Assembly (NCBI RefSeq): GCF_014207745.1 | Contig: NZ_JACHJB010000001.1 | Span: forward strand, 558,001 to 622,000 | Direction of reading: 5' to 3' | Origin: Nonomuraea muscovyensis | Lineage (GTDB): Bacteria > Actinomycetota > Actinomycetes > Streptosporangiales > Streptosporangiaceae | DNA: 64,000 nt | Part shown: positions 39,006 through 48,498 of the stretch, in pieces | Layout of the letters: the number at the start of each line of letters is the position of its first letter | Numbering within the stretch: position 1 is the first letter of the stretch | Notes under the pieces: generated by a model | Database searches by the model: none | The model's input: only the letters and a program-made list of their open reading frames with translations | What the model was told of the DNA's origin: nothing | Made by a program: the position numbers and the translations under genes

Positions 39006-39098
39006 GCTTCTCCCCCTGGTGGTCCGGGCCGGACCTGTCCCGGCCACAGGCCAGGGAGTTCAGCAGGCGGCCCATAACCCGCCCGTTACCAGAAGGCG

Positions 39099-40121
39099 TT
39101 ATCCGGACGTTAGGCCGCCCGCCGGGGCGGTATCGGGTCGCCCGCCCGGCCCCGCCGGACGCGGGGCCGCCCGGCGGAGCCCGCCCGAGCCCGTCCGCCG
39201 GACGGCAGGCCCCGCCCCCTCCAGCCCCCGCGCGGCCTCCAGGAATCCCGCCACCAGCGGGGAGCGGTCGTCGCGGCGGTGGCACAGGGCGACGGTCGTG
39301 CGCGCGGTGCCGGGCGTGACCCGCCGGTACGCCACGCCCGCCAGCCGGACGCGGCGGATGCCCGCCGGGGCGAGGGACACCCCGAGGCCCGCCTCGACCA
39401 GCGCCGAGACCGTCTGCCACTCCACCGCCCGCTGCGCCACACGCGGCTCGAACCCCGCCGCACGGCACACGGCGACGATCCGGTCGTGGAAGGCCGGCCC
39501 GGCGGCCCGCGGCAACAGCACGAACGGCTCGCCGGCCAGCGCGGCGACGGGGACGACGCGCCGGGCGGCGAGCGGGTGGCCGGCGGGCAGCACGGCGACG
39601 AACGGCTCCGTCAGGACCGGCTCGGCCACCAGGTCGGCGTCGTCCGGCGGCTCACGCAGCAGCCCGAGGTCGATGGCGTCCTCGCGCAGCGCGGCCAGCT
39701 GCGGCGCGCCGGTCATCTCGCGGATCTCCAGCTCGACGCCCGGGTGGCGGTCACCGTAGGCGCGCACGATCCGGGGCAGGACGGTGAGCGCCAGCGACGC
39801 CGCGAACCCGATCCGCAACCTCCCGGCCTGCCCGCTGCCGGTGCGGCGGGCCGCGTCGAGCCCGGCGGCCACCTCCTCCAGCGCACGCCGCGCGGCCGGC
39901 AGCAGTTCCCGCCCGGCCGGGGTGAGGGCGACCCGGCCGCCCGGCCCGCGCCGGCCGCGCTCGAACAGCGGGTGCCCGACGCGGCGCTCCAGGCGGCCGA
40001 TCTGCTGGCTCAGCGGCGGCTGGGCGATGCCCAGCCGTTCGGCGGCGCGCCCGAAGTGGAGCTCCTCCGCGAGCACGGCGAAGGCGTGGAGCTGGTGCAG
40101 GGCGAGCTCGGGCCGGTCCAT
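39099..40121 (-). CDS. LysR-family transcriptional regulator
   Basis: A 340-residue LTTR. An N-terminal HTH (LHQLHAFAVLAEELHFGRAAERLGIAQPPLSQQIGRLERRVGHPLFER) is followed by the periplasmic-binding-like effector domain (LRIGFAASLALTVLPRIVRAYGDRHPGVELEI). The C-terminal ~45 residues are an Arg/Gly/Pro-rich extension that is unusual for LTTRs. The ATG at 40121 directly precedes DRPELALHQL. It is divergent from the RidA-like gene with 73 nt between them, the classic layout for a LysR regulator and its target. Confidence 0.93.
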   Translation of the reverse strand: MDRPELALHQLHAFAVLAEELHFGRAAERLGIAQPPLSQQIGRLERRVGHPLFERGRRGPGGRVALTPAGRELLPAARRALEEVAAGLDAARRTGSGQAGRLRIGFAASLALTVLPRIVRAYGDRHPGVELEIREMTGAPQLAALREDAIDLGLLREPPDDADLVAEPVLTEPFVAVLPAGHPLAARRVVPVAALAGEPFVLLPRAAGPAFHDRIVAVCRAAGFEPRVAQRAVEWQTVSALVEAGLGVSLAPAGIRRVRLAGVAYRRVTPGTARTTVALCHRRDDRSPLVAGFLEAARGLEGAGPAVRRTGSGGLRRAAPRPAGPGGRPDTAPAGGLTSG

Positions 40122-40194
40122 ACGCCGAGAGATATCACACCATCCCCTAACACGTCTTGGACGTATCGTCGCCGCTCCCCTACCGTTCACAGAC

Positions 40195-40602
40195 GTGACG
40201 GAACGACGTGCGATCATGAGCGGCTCCCTCTTCGAGGAGCAGATCGGATACGCCCGGGCGGTCGTGGACGGCGACCGCGTCCACGTGTCGGGGACGACCG
40301 GGTTCGACTACGCGACCATGACCATCTCGGATGACGTGGTCGAGCAGGCCGAGCAGTGCCTGCGCACCATCGGGACCGCGCTGGAGGCGGCCGGCTGCAC
40401 GTTCGCCGACGTGGTGCGGGTCCGCTACCTGCTGCCCGACCGCGACGACTTCGAGCCGTGCTGGCCGGTCCTGCGCCGCGTCTTCGGTCAGGTGCGGCCG
40501 GCCGCGACGATGCTGATGTGCGGGCTGGCCGACCCGCGCATGAAGATCGAGATCGAGGTGGACGCGCGGCGACCGGCCGACCCGGGCGCGGGCGCCGGCT
40601 GA
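40195..40602 (+). CDS. RidA family protein
   Basis: A protein of about 135 residues with the RidA/YjgF fold: YARAVVDGDRVHVSGTTGFDY at the start, then EQCLRTIGTALEAAGCTFADVVRVRYLLPD and PAATMLMCGLADPRMKIEIEVDA. Members hydrolyse reactive imine/enamine intermediates or act in specific catabolic routes. The key Arg of true RidA (around position 105) is not certain here, so it may belong to a Rid1-7 subgroup. The GTG at 40195 could be leaderless (TACCGT just upstream); an ATG at 40216 is an alternative. It is probably controlled by the divergent LysR protein. Confidence 0.88.
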   Translation: MTERRAIMSGSLFEEQIGYARAVVDGDRVHVSGTTGFDYATMTISDDVVEQAEQCLRTIGTALEAAGCTFADVVRVRYLLPDRDDFEPCWPVLRRVFGQVRPAATMLMCGLADPRMKIEIEVDARRPADPGAGAG

Positions 40603-40703
40603 TCCACCGATAACCTCCGTGCCGGGCGGCGAACCCCGGCACGCGGCCGATGGCCCCGTCGTCCCGCTGTCCCGTACGACGACGAATGGGCGAGGATCCC
40701 CCC

Positions 40704-41687
40704 GTGAACTACGAACGCCAGCCGTACCGGCGCTGCGGCAGGAGCGGCCTCCGGCTGCCCGCGATCTCCCTCGGGCTGTGGCACAACTTCGGCGCCGACA
40801 AGCCGCTCGACGGCCAGCGGGCCATCATCCGCAAGGCACTCGACCTGGGCATCACCCACTTCGACATCGCCGACCGCTACGGCCCGCCGTTCGGCGCGGC
40901 CGAGTCGGCGTTCGGCGCCGTCTTCCGGCAGGATCTGCGCGGCCTGCGCGACGAGATCGTGGTCACCACCAAGGGCCGCAACCCCATGTGGGACGGCCCG
41001 TACGGCACGGGCAACAACCGCAAGCATCTGCTGGCCACGCTCGACCGGTCGTTGCAGCGGCTCGGCCTCGACTTCGTGGACATCTTCTACCTGCACCGCG
41101 ACGACGACGAGACGTCGCTGGAGGAGCAGGCCGGGACTCTCGACCACATCGTGCGCAGCGGCCGCGCCCTGTACGTCGGCGTCTCCAACTTCTCGCCGGA
41201 GCGCACCGCCCAGGTGTCGCGGATGCTGCGCGGGCTGGGCACCCCGCTGCTGGTGCACCAGCCGCCCTACTCCCTGCTCAACCGGGGCATCGAGCAGTCG
41301 CTGCTGGGCGTGCTGGATCAGGAGGGCGCGGGCTGCGTGGTCTACTCCCCGCTCGCGCAGGGCCTGCTGACCGACCGCTACCTGGACGGCATCCCGGCGG
41401 ACTCGCGGGCGGCCGAGGGCCGCTTCCTCACCCCCGACCGGGTCACCCAGGAGGTGCTGGCGTTCGTCCGCGCGCTCGGCGCGATCGCCGGCGCGCGGGG
41501 CCAGTCGGTCGCCCAGCTCGCGCTGGCGTGGGCGCTGCGCGACCCGCGGGTCACCTCGGTGCTCGTCGGCGCGTCCGGCCCGGCCCAGCTGGAGGCGAAC
41601 GTGGCGGCCGTGGACCGCCTCGACTTCACCGCCGACGAGCTGGCCGCCATCGACGCGGCGGCCAAGGAGGCCGGCATCACGGCCTGA
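40704..41687 (+). CDS. Aldo/keto reductase, YghZ (L-glyceraldehyde 3-phosphate reductase)-like
   Basis: A 327-residue NADPH-dependent reductase. The opening YRRCGRSGLRLPAISLGLWHNFG and the residues around YGPPFGAAESAFG are characteristic of the YghZ/AKR14 group. The catalytic tetrad is visible: Asp and Tyr in FDIADRYGPP, Lys in VVTTKGRNP and His in IFYLHRDDDE. The cofactor end SVLVGASGPAQLEANV is present. I chose the GTG at 40704 (MNYERQPYRRCGRSG) because GAGGA lies 8 nt upstream; an ATG 18 nt earlier is possible. It is about 100 nt after the RidA-like gene. Confidence 0.92.
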   Translation: MNYERQPYRRCGRSGLRLPAISLGLWHNFGADKPLDGQRAIIRKALDLGITHFDIADRYGPPFGAAESAFGAVFRQDLRGLRDEIVVTTKGRNPMWDGPYGTGNNRKHLLATLDRSLQRLGLDFVDIFYLHRDDDETSLEEQAGTLDHIVRSGRALYVGVSNFSPERTAQVSRMLRGLGTPLLVHQPPYSLLNRGIEQSLLGVLDQEGAGCVVYSPLAQGLLTDRYLDGIPADSRAAEGRFLTPDRVTQEVLAFVRALGAIAGARGQSVAQLALAWALRDPRVTSVLVGASGPAQLEANVAAVDRLDFTADELAAIDAAAKEAGITA

Positions 41688-41798
41688 CCCCGCACGCGGG
41701 ACGCCGAGTGCCGGTCGCCGAAGGGCTCACGCCCCCCGGCGGCCGGCATTCGGCCGACGCGCCTCGGCGGGCGCCGCCCCGGCGGCGGGCACTCGCCG

Positions 41799-42656
41799 CT
41801 ACGTCCTCTTGAAGCTCCCGCGGACGTGCACCGGCACGCCCGTGCCGAGCATGCCGGGCAGCGCCTCCGCCACGTTCATCGGCAGCCGGACGCACCCGTG
41901 GGAGGCCGGGTACAGCGGCACCGACAGCGCCCCGTGGAAGGCGATCCCACCGTTGAAGAAGATCGGGTTGTACAGCTGCCCGAGGTACGACTTGTGCCAG
42001 CCCGACCTGCGCCACGTCGTCCTGTAGTCGCCCGTGGGCGTGCGGGCCGAGCCGCAGAAGCGCTGCTGCTTGCCCTGCCAGACGCTGGTCTCGCAGTACG
42101 GCACGCCGCTGCCGGAGGAGATGTGGCTGATCAGCTTCGGCCGCCCGGCCACGTACAGGACCATGATCTGCGTGCTCAGGTTCACCTCGGCGCGGGTGGC
42201 CTTGCCGTTGCGGACCAGCACCTTGGGGGTCCTGGGATTCTCCAGTGCCCGCCACGTGGCCGTGGCGACCGTGCTGGTCGGCCTGATCCCGTTCACCTTC
42301 TGGAAGGCCCACACGGCCATGAGCGTCGTCCCGCCGTACCGGCCGTCGGCCTTGCCCGGCCGGTAGCCCAGTTCGGTCAGGCGCCGCTGCAGCGCCTCGA
42401 CCGCCCCGCCCTTGGCACCGAGCTTCAGCCGCTTCGGCGCTCCCAGCGGGGCCGACCAGGCCGCCGCGGCGCTCTGACCGGCCGCGACGCCCAGGGTGCC
42501 GCCGGTGGCGGGCCGGACAGCGGTGGCGAGCGGCGCGGCCTGCGCGGCCCCCGCTCCGGCTCCGGCCGCGAAGCCCGTCCCGACGCCTGCTCCGGCGAGC
42601 ACGACGGCGCCCGCGGTCGCCAGCGCGGCCAGACGTGGTGCGCCCACCCGAATCAC
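41799..42656 (-). CDS. L,D-transpeptidase with peptidoglycan-binding domain
   Basis: A 285-residue secreted cell-wall enzyme. An N-terminal Ala/Gly-rich signal region (residues ~1-40, LAALATAGAVVLAGAGVGTGFAAG) is followed by a PG_binding_1 domain (LKLGAKGGAVEALQRRLTELGYRPGKADGRYGGTT, ~75-125). A YkuD catalytic domain ends in the active-site motif SHGCVRLP (about residue 252, with the preceding His in AFHGAL). It forms 3-3 cross-links in peptidoglycan. The start is a GTG at 42656 with GAGG upstream. It is divergent from the YbaK-like gene. Confidence 0.94.
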   Translation of the reverse strand: MIRVGAPRLAALATAGAVVLAGAGVGTGFAAGAGAGAAQAAPLATAVRPATGGTLGVAAGQSAAAAWSAPLGAPKRLKLGAKGGAVEALQRRLTELGYRPGKADGRYGGTTLMAVWAFQKVNGIRPTSTVATATWRALENPRTPKVLVRNGKATRAEVNLSTQIMVLYVAGRPKLISHISSGSGVPYCETSVWQGKQQRFCGSARTPTGDYRTTWRRSGWHKSYLGQLYNPIFFNGGIAFHGALSVPLYPASHGCVRLPMNVAEALPGMLGTGVPVHVRGSFKRT

Positions 42657-42740
42657 CTCTCACCTCAACGATCAAGTCAAAGGACCCTATACCAACACCT
42701 TGCGCGGTAAAGCCGCGTTCAATCGCTTTAGAGTGTGCGC

Positions 42741-43241
42741 ATGTCCGAGAAGTTCTCCCGCGCGGGCGGGGTTCCGCTGCCCTCCAACGCCGTCGTGGTC
42801 CAGTCCGCCCTGCGCGAGCTGGGGGCGGCCGGCGAGATCATCGTCCTGGCCGAGAAGGCCCCCACCGCCGCCACGGCCGCGGCCCAGCTCGGCTGCGAGG
42901 TCGGGGCGATCGCCAACAGCCTCGTCTTCGACGCCGACGGCTCGCCGCTGCTCGTGCTCACGAGCGGCGCGCACCGCGTGGACGTCGAACTGGTCGCCCG
43001 TACGGCGGGCGTCGGCACGGTACGGCGGGCCACCCCCGAGTTCGTCCGGCAGGCGACGGGCCAGCCGATCGGCGGGGTCGCCCCCGTCGGGCACCCGGTC
43101 CGGGTCAGGACGCTGGTCGACAACTGGCTGAGCAAGCACGAGGTCGTCTGGGCCGCGGGCGGACACCCGCACACGGTGTTCCCCACCACCTTCGACGAGC
43201 TCGTGCGGATCACCGGGGGCACTCCCGTGGACGTCGAGTAG
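42741..43241 (+). CDS. YbaK/EbsC-family aminoacyl-tRNA deacylase
   Basis: A 166-residue editing-domain protein. The pattern EIIVLAEKAPTAATAAAQLGCEVGAIANSLVFDADGSPLLVLTSGAHRVD, followed by GQPIGGVAPVGHP and WAAGGHPHTVFPTTFDELVRITGG, fits the YbaK/ProX superfamily, which hydrolyses mischarged tRNAs such as Cys-tRNA(Pro). The ATG at 42741 is preceded by TAGAGT at 42730-42735 but no ribosome-binding site, so a leaderless mRNA is likely. It is followed 1 nt later by a GNAT gene. Confidence 0.9.
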   Translation: MSEKFSRAGGVPLPSNAVVVQSALRELGAAGEIIVLAEKAPTAATAAAQLGCEVGAIANSLVFDADGSPLLVLTSGAHRVDVELVARTAGVGTVRRATPEFVRQATGQPIGGVAPVGHPVRVRTLVDNWLSKHEVVWAAGGHPHTVFPTTFDELVRITGGTPVDVE

Positions 43242-43242
43242 T

Positions 43243-43830
43243 GTGCGCCGGGTGATCGAGTTTCGCGGCGGCGGGCCCGCCGAGTTCGGCGAGCGGCTGG
43301 ACACGGTGATGGACATCTACACCGCCGCCATGCGCCCACCGCCGGAACAGATCACCGGTCGAACCACCATCATGCTTAATCACGCTACTTATCCCCGTTT
43401 TCAGTGCTTTTTCGCCGAACTGCAGGAGATTTCTGACATAGCGGGCGAGTCGCGTCCGGTGCCGCGCGTCGTGGGGTTCGCGTACGGGTTCCACGGCGCG
43501 CGCGGGCAGTGGTGGCACGACGTGGTGTCCCGGGCTCTGGAGGACCAGGCCGGGTGCGAGGTGGCGGACGCCTGGATGGGCGACGCGTTCGAGCTGGCCG
43601 AGGTCCACGTGCACCCCGGCTACCAGGGCAAGGGCATCGGCCGGGCGATGATCACCACACTCTGCGCCGGCCGGCCCGAGCGCTCCGCGGTGCTGTCCAC
43701 GCACGACCGGCCGACCGCCGCCCGCCACCTCTACGCCGCCATGGGCTTCACGGACCTGCTGAGCCGGTACGTCTTCCCGGGCGGTTACGAGGAGTACGCG
43801 ATCGTCGGCCGCCCGCTGCCGCTGACGTGA
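43243..43830 (+). CDS. GNAT-family N-acetyltransferase
   Basis: A protein of about 195 residues with the GNAT acetyl-CoA-binding signature VHVHPGYQGKGIGRAMITTLC (Q/R-x-x-G-x-G/A) and a following STHDRPTAARHLYAAMGFTDL segment. The N-terminal ~60 residues include a helical acceptor-side region. A short AT-rich stretch (about 43370-43445) within the gene codes for NHATYPRFQCFFAEL and is unlike the rest in base use. GTG starts at 43243 and 43252 are both possible. The acceptor substrate is unknown. It is co-transcribed with the YbaK-like gene. Confidence 0.85.
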   Translation: MRRVIEFRGGGPAEFGERLDTVMDIYTAAMRPPPEQITGRTTIMLNHATYPRFQCFFAELQEISDIAGESRPVPRVVGFAYGFHGARGQWWHDVVSRALEDQAGCEVADAWMGDAFELAEVHVHPGYQGKGIGRAMITTLCAGRPERSAVLSTHDRPTAARHLYAAMGFTDLLSRYVFPGGYEEYAIVGRPLPLT

Positions 43831-43952
43831 CCCCGGCGAGCACCCAGGACGTCATGGTAAAGCCTTGACCTGCGAGTTTGGCGTCCGTGGCGTACGGGCA
43901 TGACTGAACACGCAAGGTAACGGGCGCTTTACCCCGCGTCTACCCACCCCAG

Positions 43953-43991
43953 CCCGCCACCCGCCGGGTCCCCCTGCGGGCGGGTGGCGGG
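43953..43991. terminator. Bidirectional hairpin terminator between the GNAT gene and metF
   Basis: A perfect 13-bp inverted repeat: CCCGCCACCCGCC at 43953-43965 and GGCGGGTGGCGGG at 43979-43991, with a 13-nt loop. It lies between convergent genes and has no U-tract, as is usual for very GC-rich genomes. It would serve both the rightward GNAT gene and the leftward metF. Confidence 0.75.
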
Positions 43992-44041
43992 ACCCCTCCA
44001 CGAGAGGGAGCAGGCCTTCGCCGCCGCCGAGCGGCGGCCGG

Positions 44042-44965
44042 TCAGACGGTCACGGCCGGCGCGTGCGACAGCCGCTGGAAGACCTCGCGCGAGGCGCTCG
44101 ACCGGTTGAAGGTGATGAAGTGGATGCCGGGCGCCCCCTCGTCGAGCAGCCGCTGGCACAGCTCGGCCCCGTGGTCGATGCCCAGCGCGCGCACCGCGGC
44201 CGGGTCGTCGGCCACGGCCTCGAAGCGGGCAGCCACGCCGGGCGGGAACGGGGCGCCTGACAACTGCTCCGACCGCGCGATCGTGCTCATCTGCGTGACC
44301 GGCATGATGCACGGGATGATCGGCGTGTCACAGCCCTCGGCCGCCACCCGGTCGCGCAGCCGGAGATAGTCCTCCGCCTGGAAGAACATCTGCGTGATCG
44401 CGAAGTCGGCCCCGGCCCGGCACTTGCGCACGAAGTATTCGGTGTCGGACTCGATGGACGGCGAGCGCGGGTGCTTGTAGGGGAACGCGGCCACGCCCAC
44501 GCAGAAGTCGCCCGCCTGGCGGATCAGCCGCACCAGCTCCTCGGCGTAGAGGACGCCCTCGGGGTGCCTGACCCACTCGCCGGCCGGGTCGCCGGGCGGG
44601 TCGCCGCGCACGGCCAGGATGTTGCGCACCCCCGCGTCGGCGAAGCGGCCCACCAGGTGGCGCAGCTCGCGGACGGAGTGGTCGACCGCCGTGAAGTGGG
44701 CCACCGGCGTCAGCGTGGTGCCATGGGCCAGCCGCTCCACGATGTCGACCGTGCGGTCACGGGTGGAGCCGCCGGCGCCGTAGGTCACCGAGACGAACGT
44801 GGGACGAAGGGCCTCCAGCTCCCTGATCGCCCGCCACAGCTGGCGCTCTCCCTCGTCGGTCTTCGGGGGGAAGAACTCGAAGGAGAACGAACGGCCACCG
44901 GCGGCGAGGAGCTCACGGACGGTGGGGACGCGATCGGGCAGGACAGAGGGTCGACCAAGGGCCAT
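44042..44965 (-). CDS. metF: Methylenetetrahydrofolate reductase
   Basis: A 307-residue flavoprotein reducing 5,10-methylene-THF to 5-methyl-THF for methionine synthesis. [43 protein letters not shown] (active-site Glu and FAD binding), [12 protein letters not shown], and [13 protein letters not shown] are standard. The ATG at 44965 directly follows TACCCT plus 6 nt without a ribosome-binding site, suggesting a leaderless transcript. It diverges from the prenyl synthase. The same pair order occurs in mycobacteria (Rv2172c/Rv2173). Confidence 0.95.
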   Translation of the reverse strand: MALGRPSVLPDRVPTVRELLAAGGRSFSFEFFPPKTDEGERQLWRAIRELEALRPTFVSVTYGAGGSTRDRTVDIVERLAHGTTLTPVAHFTAVDHSVRELRHLVGRFADAGVRNILAVRGDPPGDPAGEWVRHPEGVLYAEELVRLIRQAGDFCVGVAAFPYKHPRSPSIESDTEYFVRKCRAGADFAITQMFFQAEDYLRLRDRVAAEGCDTPIIPCIMPVTQMSTIARSEQLSGAPFPPGVAARFEAVADDPAAVRALGIDHGAELCQRLLDEGAPGIHFITFNRSSASREVFQRLSHAPAVTV

Positions 44966-45056
44966 GAGATCAGGGTACCGTGACCGGCCGCGCACCAGCG
45001 GTCCCAGGGGAACCTGGAGATCCTGCACCAGTCGTGCGACCACTAGTCTCATGCAC

Positions 45057-46124
45057 ATGAGCACTGAGGCCGCGAGCATGGACACCCTCCGCGACCAGGT
45101 TGACCGTTCCCTGCGGGCGTTCGTCGACCGCCAGCTGCCCGCCATGGGGTCCGAGGAGCTGGAGCCGCTGCGCCTCGCCGCCAGCGAGCTGCTGGCGGGC
45201 GGCAAGCGGCTCCGTCCGGCGTTCTGCTACTGGGGCTGGCGCGGCGCGGGCGGCGCCGAGCTGCCGGAGATCTTCACCGCGGCGGCGTCGCTGGAGCTGC
45301 TGCAGGCCAGCGCGCTGGTGCACGACGACGTGATGGACAGGAGCGACCTGCGCCGGGGCATGCCGTCCGCGCACCGGCGCTTCGAGAAGATCCACGCCGA
45401 GGCCGGCTGGCAGGGGGCGCCGGAGCAGTTCGGCGTGGGCGCGGCGATCCTGCTGGGCAACCTGCTGCTGATCTGGTCGGGCGAGATGTGGCGCACCAGC
45501 GGCCTGCCGCCCGCGTCGCTGGCCGCCGCCCAGCCGGTGCACGACCACATGCGCACCGAGCTGATGTGCGGCCAGTACCTCGACCTGCTGGAGCAGGCAC
45601 ACGGGGAGAACACGTTCGAGTCGGCCCTGCGCGTCGCCCTGTACAAGAGCGGCAAGTACTCCGTGGAGCAGCCGCTGCGGCTCGGCCTGGTGCTGGCCGC
45701 CGGTGAGCGGCTGCCGTGGATGGACGAGCTGTGCACCACGTTCGGCACGCGGGTCGGCATCGCCTTCCAGCTTCGCGACGACATCCTCGGCGTGTTCGGC
45801 GACCCGGCGCGCACCGGCAAGCCGGCCGGCGACGACCTGCGCGAGGGCAAGCGGACGATGCTCGTGGCCCGCGCCCTGGCCGCCGCCTCGCCGCAGCAGG
45901 CCGCGGCCGTGCGCCGCCTGCTGGGCGACCCGGGCCTCGACGACGAGGGCGTGGCCGTGCTGCGCGGCGTCATCGAGGACACGGGCGCGCTGCGCGAGTG
46001 CGAGGAGCTGATCACCGACTACCTCGGCGAGGCGCTGGCCTGCCTCGACAAGGCCCCGCTCACGCCGGAGGCGCGTGCGGCGCTGGCCGAGCTCGCCGTG
46101 GCCGCCACCTCGCGCAAGACCTGA
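45057..46124 (+). CDS. Polyprenyl (geranylgeranyl-type) diphosphate synthase
   Basis: A 355-residue trans-isoprenyl diphosphate synthase. The first Asp-rich motif is [13 protein letters not shown] and the second is [21 protein letters not shown] near the N-terminus binds isopentenyl diphosphate. Residues five and four before the first motif are small/aliphatic (LVHDD), compatible with C20 or longer products, but chain length cannot be fixed from sequence. The ATG at 45057 follows TAGTCT (45044-45049) and may be leaderless; an in-frame ATG lies 6 nt earlier. Its neighbours match those of M. tuberculosis idsA2. Confidence 0.92.
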   Translation: MSTEAASMDTLRDQVDRSLRAFVDRQLPAMGSEELEPLRLAASELLAGGKRLRPAFCYWGWRGAGGAELPEIFTAAASLELLQASALVHDDVMDRSDLRRGMPSAHRRFEKIHAEAGWQGAPEQFGVGAAILLGNLLLIWSGEMWRTSGLPPASLAAAQPVHDHMRTELMCGQYLDLLEQAHGENTFESALRVALYKSGKYSVEQPLRLGLVLAAGERLPWMDELCTTFGTRVGIAFQLRDDILGVFGDPARTGKPAGDDLREGKRTMLVARALAAASPQQAAAVRRLLGDPGLDDEGVAVLRGVIEDTGALRECEELITDYLGEALACLDKAPLTPEARAALAELAVAATSRKT

Positions 46125-46155
46125 CGCGACCCGGCTCGCTCAGCCGCCGGTCGGC

Positions 46156-46791
46156 TCAGCGGGCCAGGCGCTTGGCGAACTCGGCCGCCGCGGCGCCCGG
46201 GTCGTCGGCCTCGGTGATCGCCCGCACCACGACGACCCGCGTGACCCCGTGGGACATGACCTCGTCCAGGTTGGCCAGGTCGATGCCGCCGATGCCGAAC
46301 CACGGCCGGTCGGTGCCGAGCGATGCCGCGTGCCGCAGCAGCGCGGGCCCCGGCGCGGACCGGCCGGGCTTGGTGGGCGTGGGCCAGATCGGGCCGCAGC
46401 AGAAGTAGTCGACGCCCTCCTCCACCGCGGCGGCGGACGCCTCGGCGGTGGAGTGGGTGGACCTGCCGATGAGGACGTCGTCGCCGAGTATCTCTCGCGC
46501 GACCCTCACGGGCAGGTCGTCCTGCCCCAGGTGGAGCACGTCGGGCCGGGCGGCGTGGGCCACGTCCGCCCGGTCGTTGACCGCCAGCAGCCTGCCGTGC
46601 CGGTCGCACGCGTCGCGGAACACCTCCAGCAGCGCGAGCTCCTCGCGCGCCTCCAGCCCCTTCTCGCGGAGCTGGACGATGTCCACGCCGGCCGCCAGCA
46701 CGGCGTCGAGGAACTCGGCCAGGTCGCCGCGTTCGCGACGGCCGTCGGTGCAGAGGTAGAGCCGGGCGTCAGAAAGCGAGGGCCTGGGCAC
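46156..46791 (-). CDS. thiE: Thiamine-phosphate synthase
   Basis: A 211-residue TIM-barrel enzyme that joins the HMP pyrophosphate and the thiazole phosphate. Motifs: [16 protein letters not shown] (pyrophosphate/Mg site), [33 protein letters not shown] and [15 protein letters not shown]. The start is a GTG at 46791, inside the end of the Rv2175c-like gene (23-nt overlap), so translation is coupled to it. The other thiamine genes (thiO, thiS, thiG) are on the opposite strand 1.7 kb away behind a TPP riboswitch; thiE itself has no riboswitch in front. Confidence 0.95.
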   Translation of the reverse strand: MPRPSLSDARLYLCTDGRRERGDLAEFLDAVLAAGVDIVQLREKGLEAREELALLEVFRDACDRHGRLLAVNDRADVAHAARPDVLHLGQDDLPVRVAREILGDDVLIGRSTHSTAEASAAAVEEGVDYFCCGPIWPTPTKPGRSAPGPALLRHAASLGTDRPWFGIGGIDLANLDEVMSHGVTRVVVVRAITEADDPGAAAAEFAKRLAR

Positions 46792-47143
46792 GCCGCTTGA
46801 CCTCGGTATGACGACCGGCCTTGATCGCCTGGACGGGCGACCCCGGCAGCGAGTCGTCGGGGGTGAAGAGCCAGCGCAGCGCCTCGACGTCGTCGTATCC
46901 GGCGTCCTGCAGCACGGTCAGCGTGCCCGGCAGGCCCTTCATCACGTCCTTCTCGTCGATGAAGACCGCGGGCACCTGCGGCCCACCGCCGCCGCGGCGG
47001 ACGCCGAGCAGCTTGTGGTCCTTGAGGAGTTGCTTGGCCCTGCCCAGGGACAGCCCCAGGCGCTCGGCCACTTCGGGAAGAGTGAGCCACTCGTCGACGA
47101 GCTGGTCGGTCTCCCGGTCGATCTGTGCAACAGAAAGCGTCAC
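46769..47143 (-). CDS. Rv2175c-family DNA-binding protein
   Basis: A protein of about 124 residues with an N-terminal winged/excisionase-like HTH ([36 protein letters not shown]). It is followed by the small C-terminal domain typical of Rv2175c ([50 protein letters not shown]). In M. tuberculosis this protein binds DNA and is a substrate of the Ser/Thr kinase PknL encoded beside it. A Ser/Thr kinase lies at 52,587 here. GTG starts at 47143 and 47167 are possible; the shorter is preferred for length. Confidence 0.88.
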   Translation of the reverse strand: MTLSVAQIDRETDQLVDEWLTLPEVAERLGLSLGRAKQLLKDHKLLGVRRGGGGPQVPAVFIDEKDVMKGLPGTLTVLQDAGYDDVEALRWLFTPDDSLPGSPVQAIKAGRHTEVKRRAQALAF

Positions 47144-47173
47144 GGAACCACAACTACCACATGCCACGCTGGC

Positions 47174-48337
47174 TCAAACAACACAATCTCGTAGCGAAAT
47201 ATCGGGATCTACCAGGCGGTTCGCGTCGAGCCGCCGTCCGGCCTCCATGAGGCGGCGCCCCTGGACCAGGTCGCGCGGCCGGTCGACGGTCAGCACGGCG
47301 GCGAGCGTGTCGTCGCCGGTCAGCCAGACGGCCGACCACTTGCCAGCGGGCTCGCCCCGGTACAGCAGCCGGTCGGCGGCCTCGCGGTGACCGGCGTACT
47401 GGAGCATGTGGCCGAACTGCTCCGACCAGAAGTACGGCACCGGGTCGTAGACGGCCTCCTCGCCGAGCAGGGAGGCGGCGGCCACCTCGGGCGCGCCGAG
47501 CGCGGTGTCCCAGTGCTCGACCCGCAGCCGGGCCTGGTAGCGGCGCGACCACCAGGCGGCGCAGTCGCCGACGGCGACCACCCCCGGCAGCGAGGCACGC
47601 AGGTGCTCGTCGGTGACGACGCCGTTGTGCAGGTCGATGTCGGCCCCGGCCAGCCACTCGACGGCCGGGCGGACGCCGATGCCGGTGACGACCACGTGCG
47701 CCGGCACGAACTCCCCGCCGACCAGCTCGACGCCGCCCTCCTCGACCGAGGAGACCATCGTCTCCAGCCGCAGGTCGATGCCGTCGTACCAGCTCAGGGT
47801 GCGGGCGCCGACCTCGGCGCCGACGGCGTGCGCGAGCGGCGCGGGGCCGGCCTCGATCACGGTCACCTCGCAGCCGACCCGGCGGGCGGCGGTGGCCACC
47901 TCGGCGCCGATCCAGCCGGCGCCGATGACCACCACGCGGGCGCCGGGCACGAGCCTCGCGCGCAGCTCCAGCGCGTCGTCGAGGGTGCGCAGGACGTGCT
48001 GCGGACCGTCGCCCGGCACCGTGATGGGCTCGGCGCCGGTGGCGATGACCAGGCCGTCGTAGGCCAGCTCGCCCTCGGTGGTCTCCACGACGCCCGGCCG
48101 CAGCGCCTTCGCGCCGACGCCCGGCCGGAAGTCCACCCGCAGCGCGGCCGCGTCGAAGTCGACGAAGCTGGAGTCACTGGCGCCCAGCAGGACGGCCTTG
48201 GACAGCGGGGGGCGGTCGTAGGGGCGGTGGCGCTCCTCGCCCACGAGGGTGATCGCGCCGTCGAACCCGCCCGCCCGCAGCGCCTCGATGCTCCGCACAC
48301 CCGCCAGGCCCGATCCGACCACCACGACATGGTTCAC
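47174..48337 (-). CDS. FAD-dependent pyridine nucleotide-disulphide-family oxidoreductase (ferredoxin reductase-like)
   Basis: A protein of about 387 residues. It contains an FAD-binding VVVVGSGLAGVRSIEALRAGGFDGAITLVGEERHRPYDRPPLSK, an NAD-binding VVVIGAGWIGAEVATAARRVGCEVTVIEA, and the second FAD site LPGVVAVGDCAAWWSRRY. This is the pattern of rubredoxin/ferredoxin reductases of the BphA4/PdR type, so it could serve a P450-ferredoxin system. I prefer the GTG at 48337 (VNHVVVVG), with TATGGT 7 nt upstream as a -10 for a leaderless mRNA; an ATG at 48349 is the alternative. It diverges from the TPP riboswitch. Confidence 0.88.
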   Translation of the reverse strand: MNHVVVVGSGLAGVRSIEALRAGGFDGAITLVGEERHRPYDRPPLSKAVLLGASDSSFVDFDAAALRVDFRPGVGAKALRPGVVETTEGELAYDGLVIATGAEPITVPGDGPQHVLRTLDDALELRARLVPGARVVVIGAGWIGAEVATAARRVGCEVTVIEAGPAPLAHAVGAEVGARTLSWYDGIDLRLETMVSSVEEGGVELVGGEFVPAHVVVTGIGVRPAVEWLAGADIDLHNGVVTDEHLRASLPGVVAVGDCAAWWSRRYQARLRVEHWDTALGAPEVAAASLLGEEAVYDPVPYFWSEQFGHMLQYAGHREAADRLLYRGEPAGKWSAVWLTGDDTLAAVLTVDRPRDLVQGRRLMEAGRRLDANRLVDPDISLRDCVV

Positions 48338-48401
48338 GGTCAAGACCATAACGGGCCGGTGCCGGCGTGTCGCAGCGAGGGCTTAGGGTGGAGGCGTACG
48401 A

Positions 48402-48498
48402 CGCGCGGGAGTCCGGCCGCACCGGGCTGAGAGGAAGGCTGCACGGGCCTTCGACCGCAAGACACCTGATCCGGATCATGCCGGCGAAGGGAGCGCGC
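48402..48498 (+). ncRNA. TPP riboswitch (THI element) controlling thiO-thiS-thiG
   Basis: It carries the invariant thi-box parts in order: GGGCTGAGAGGAAGGC near 48425, GACCG at 48452, and CACCTGATCCGGATCATGCCGG near 48464-48485, ending AAGGGAG. P1 can form between GCGCG (48403-48407) and CGCGC (48494-48498), which ends at the ATG of thiO. The Shine-Dalgarno AAGGGAG lies inside the aptamer's 3' strand, so TPP binding should block translation initiation directly. A TAGGGT at 48384-48389 is a likely -10 element. Confidence 0.95.
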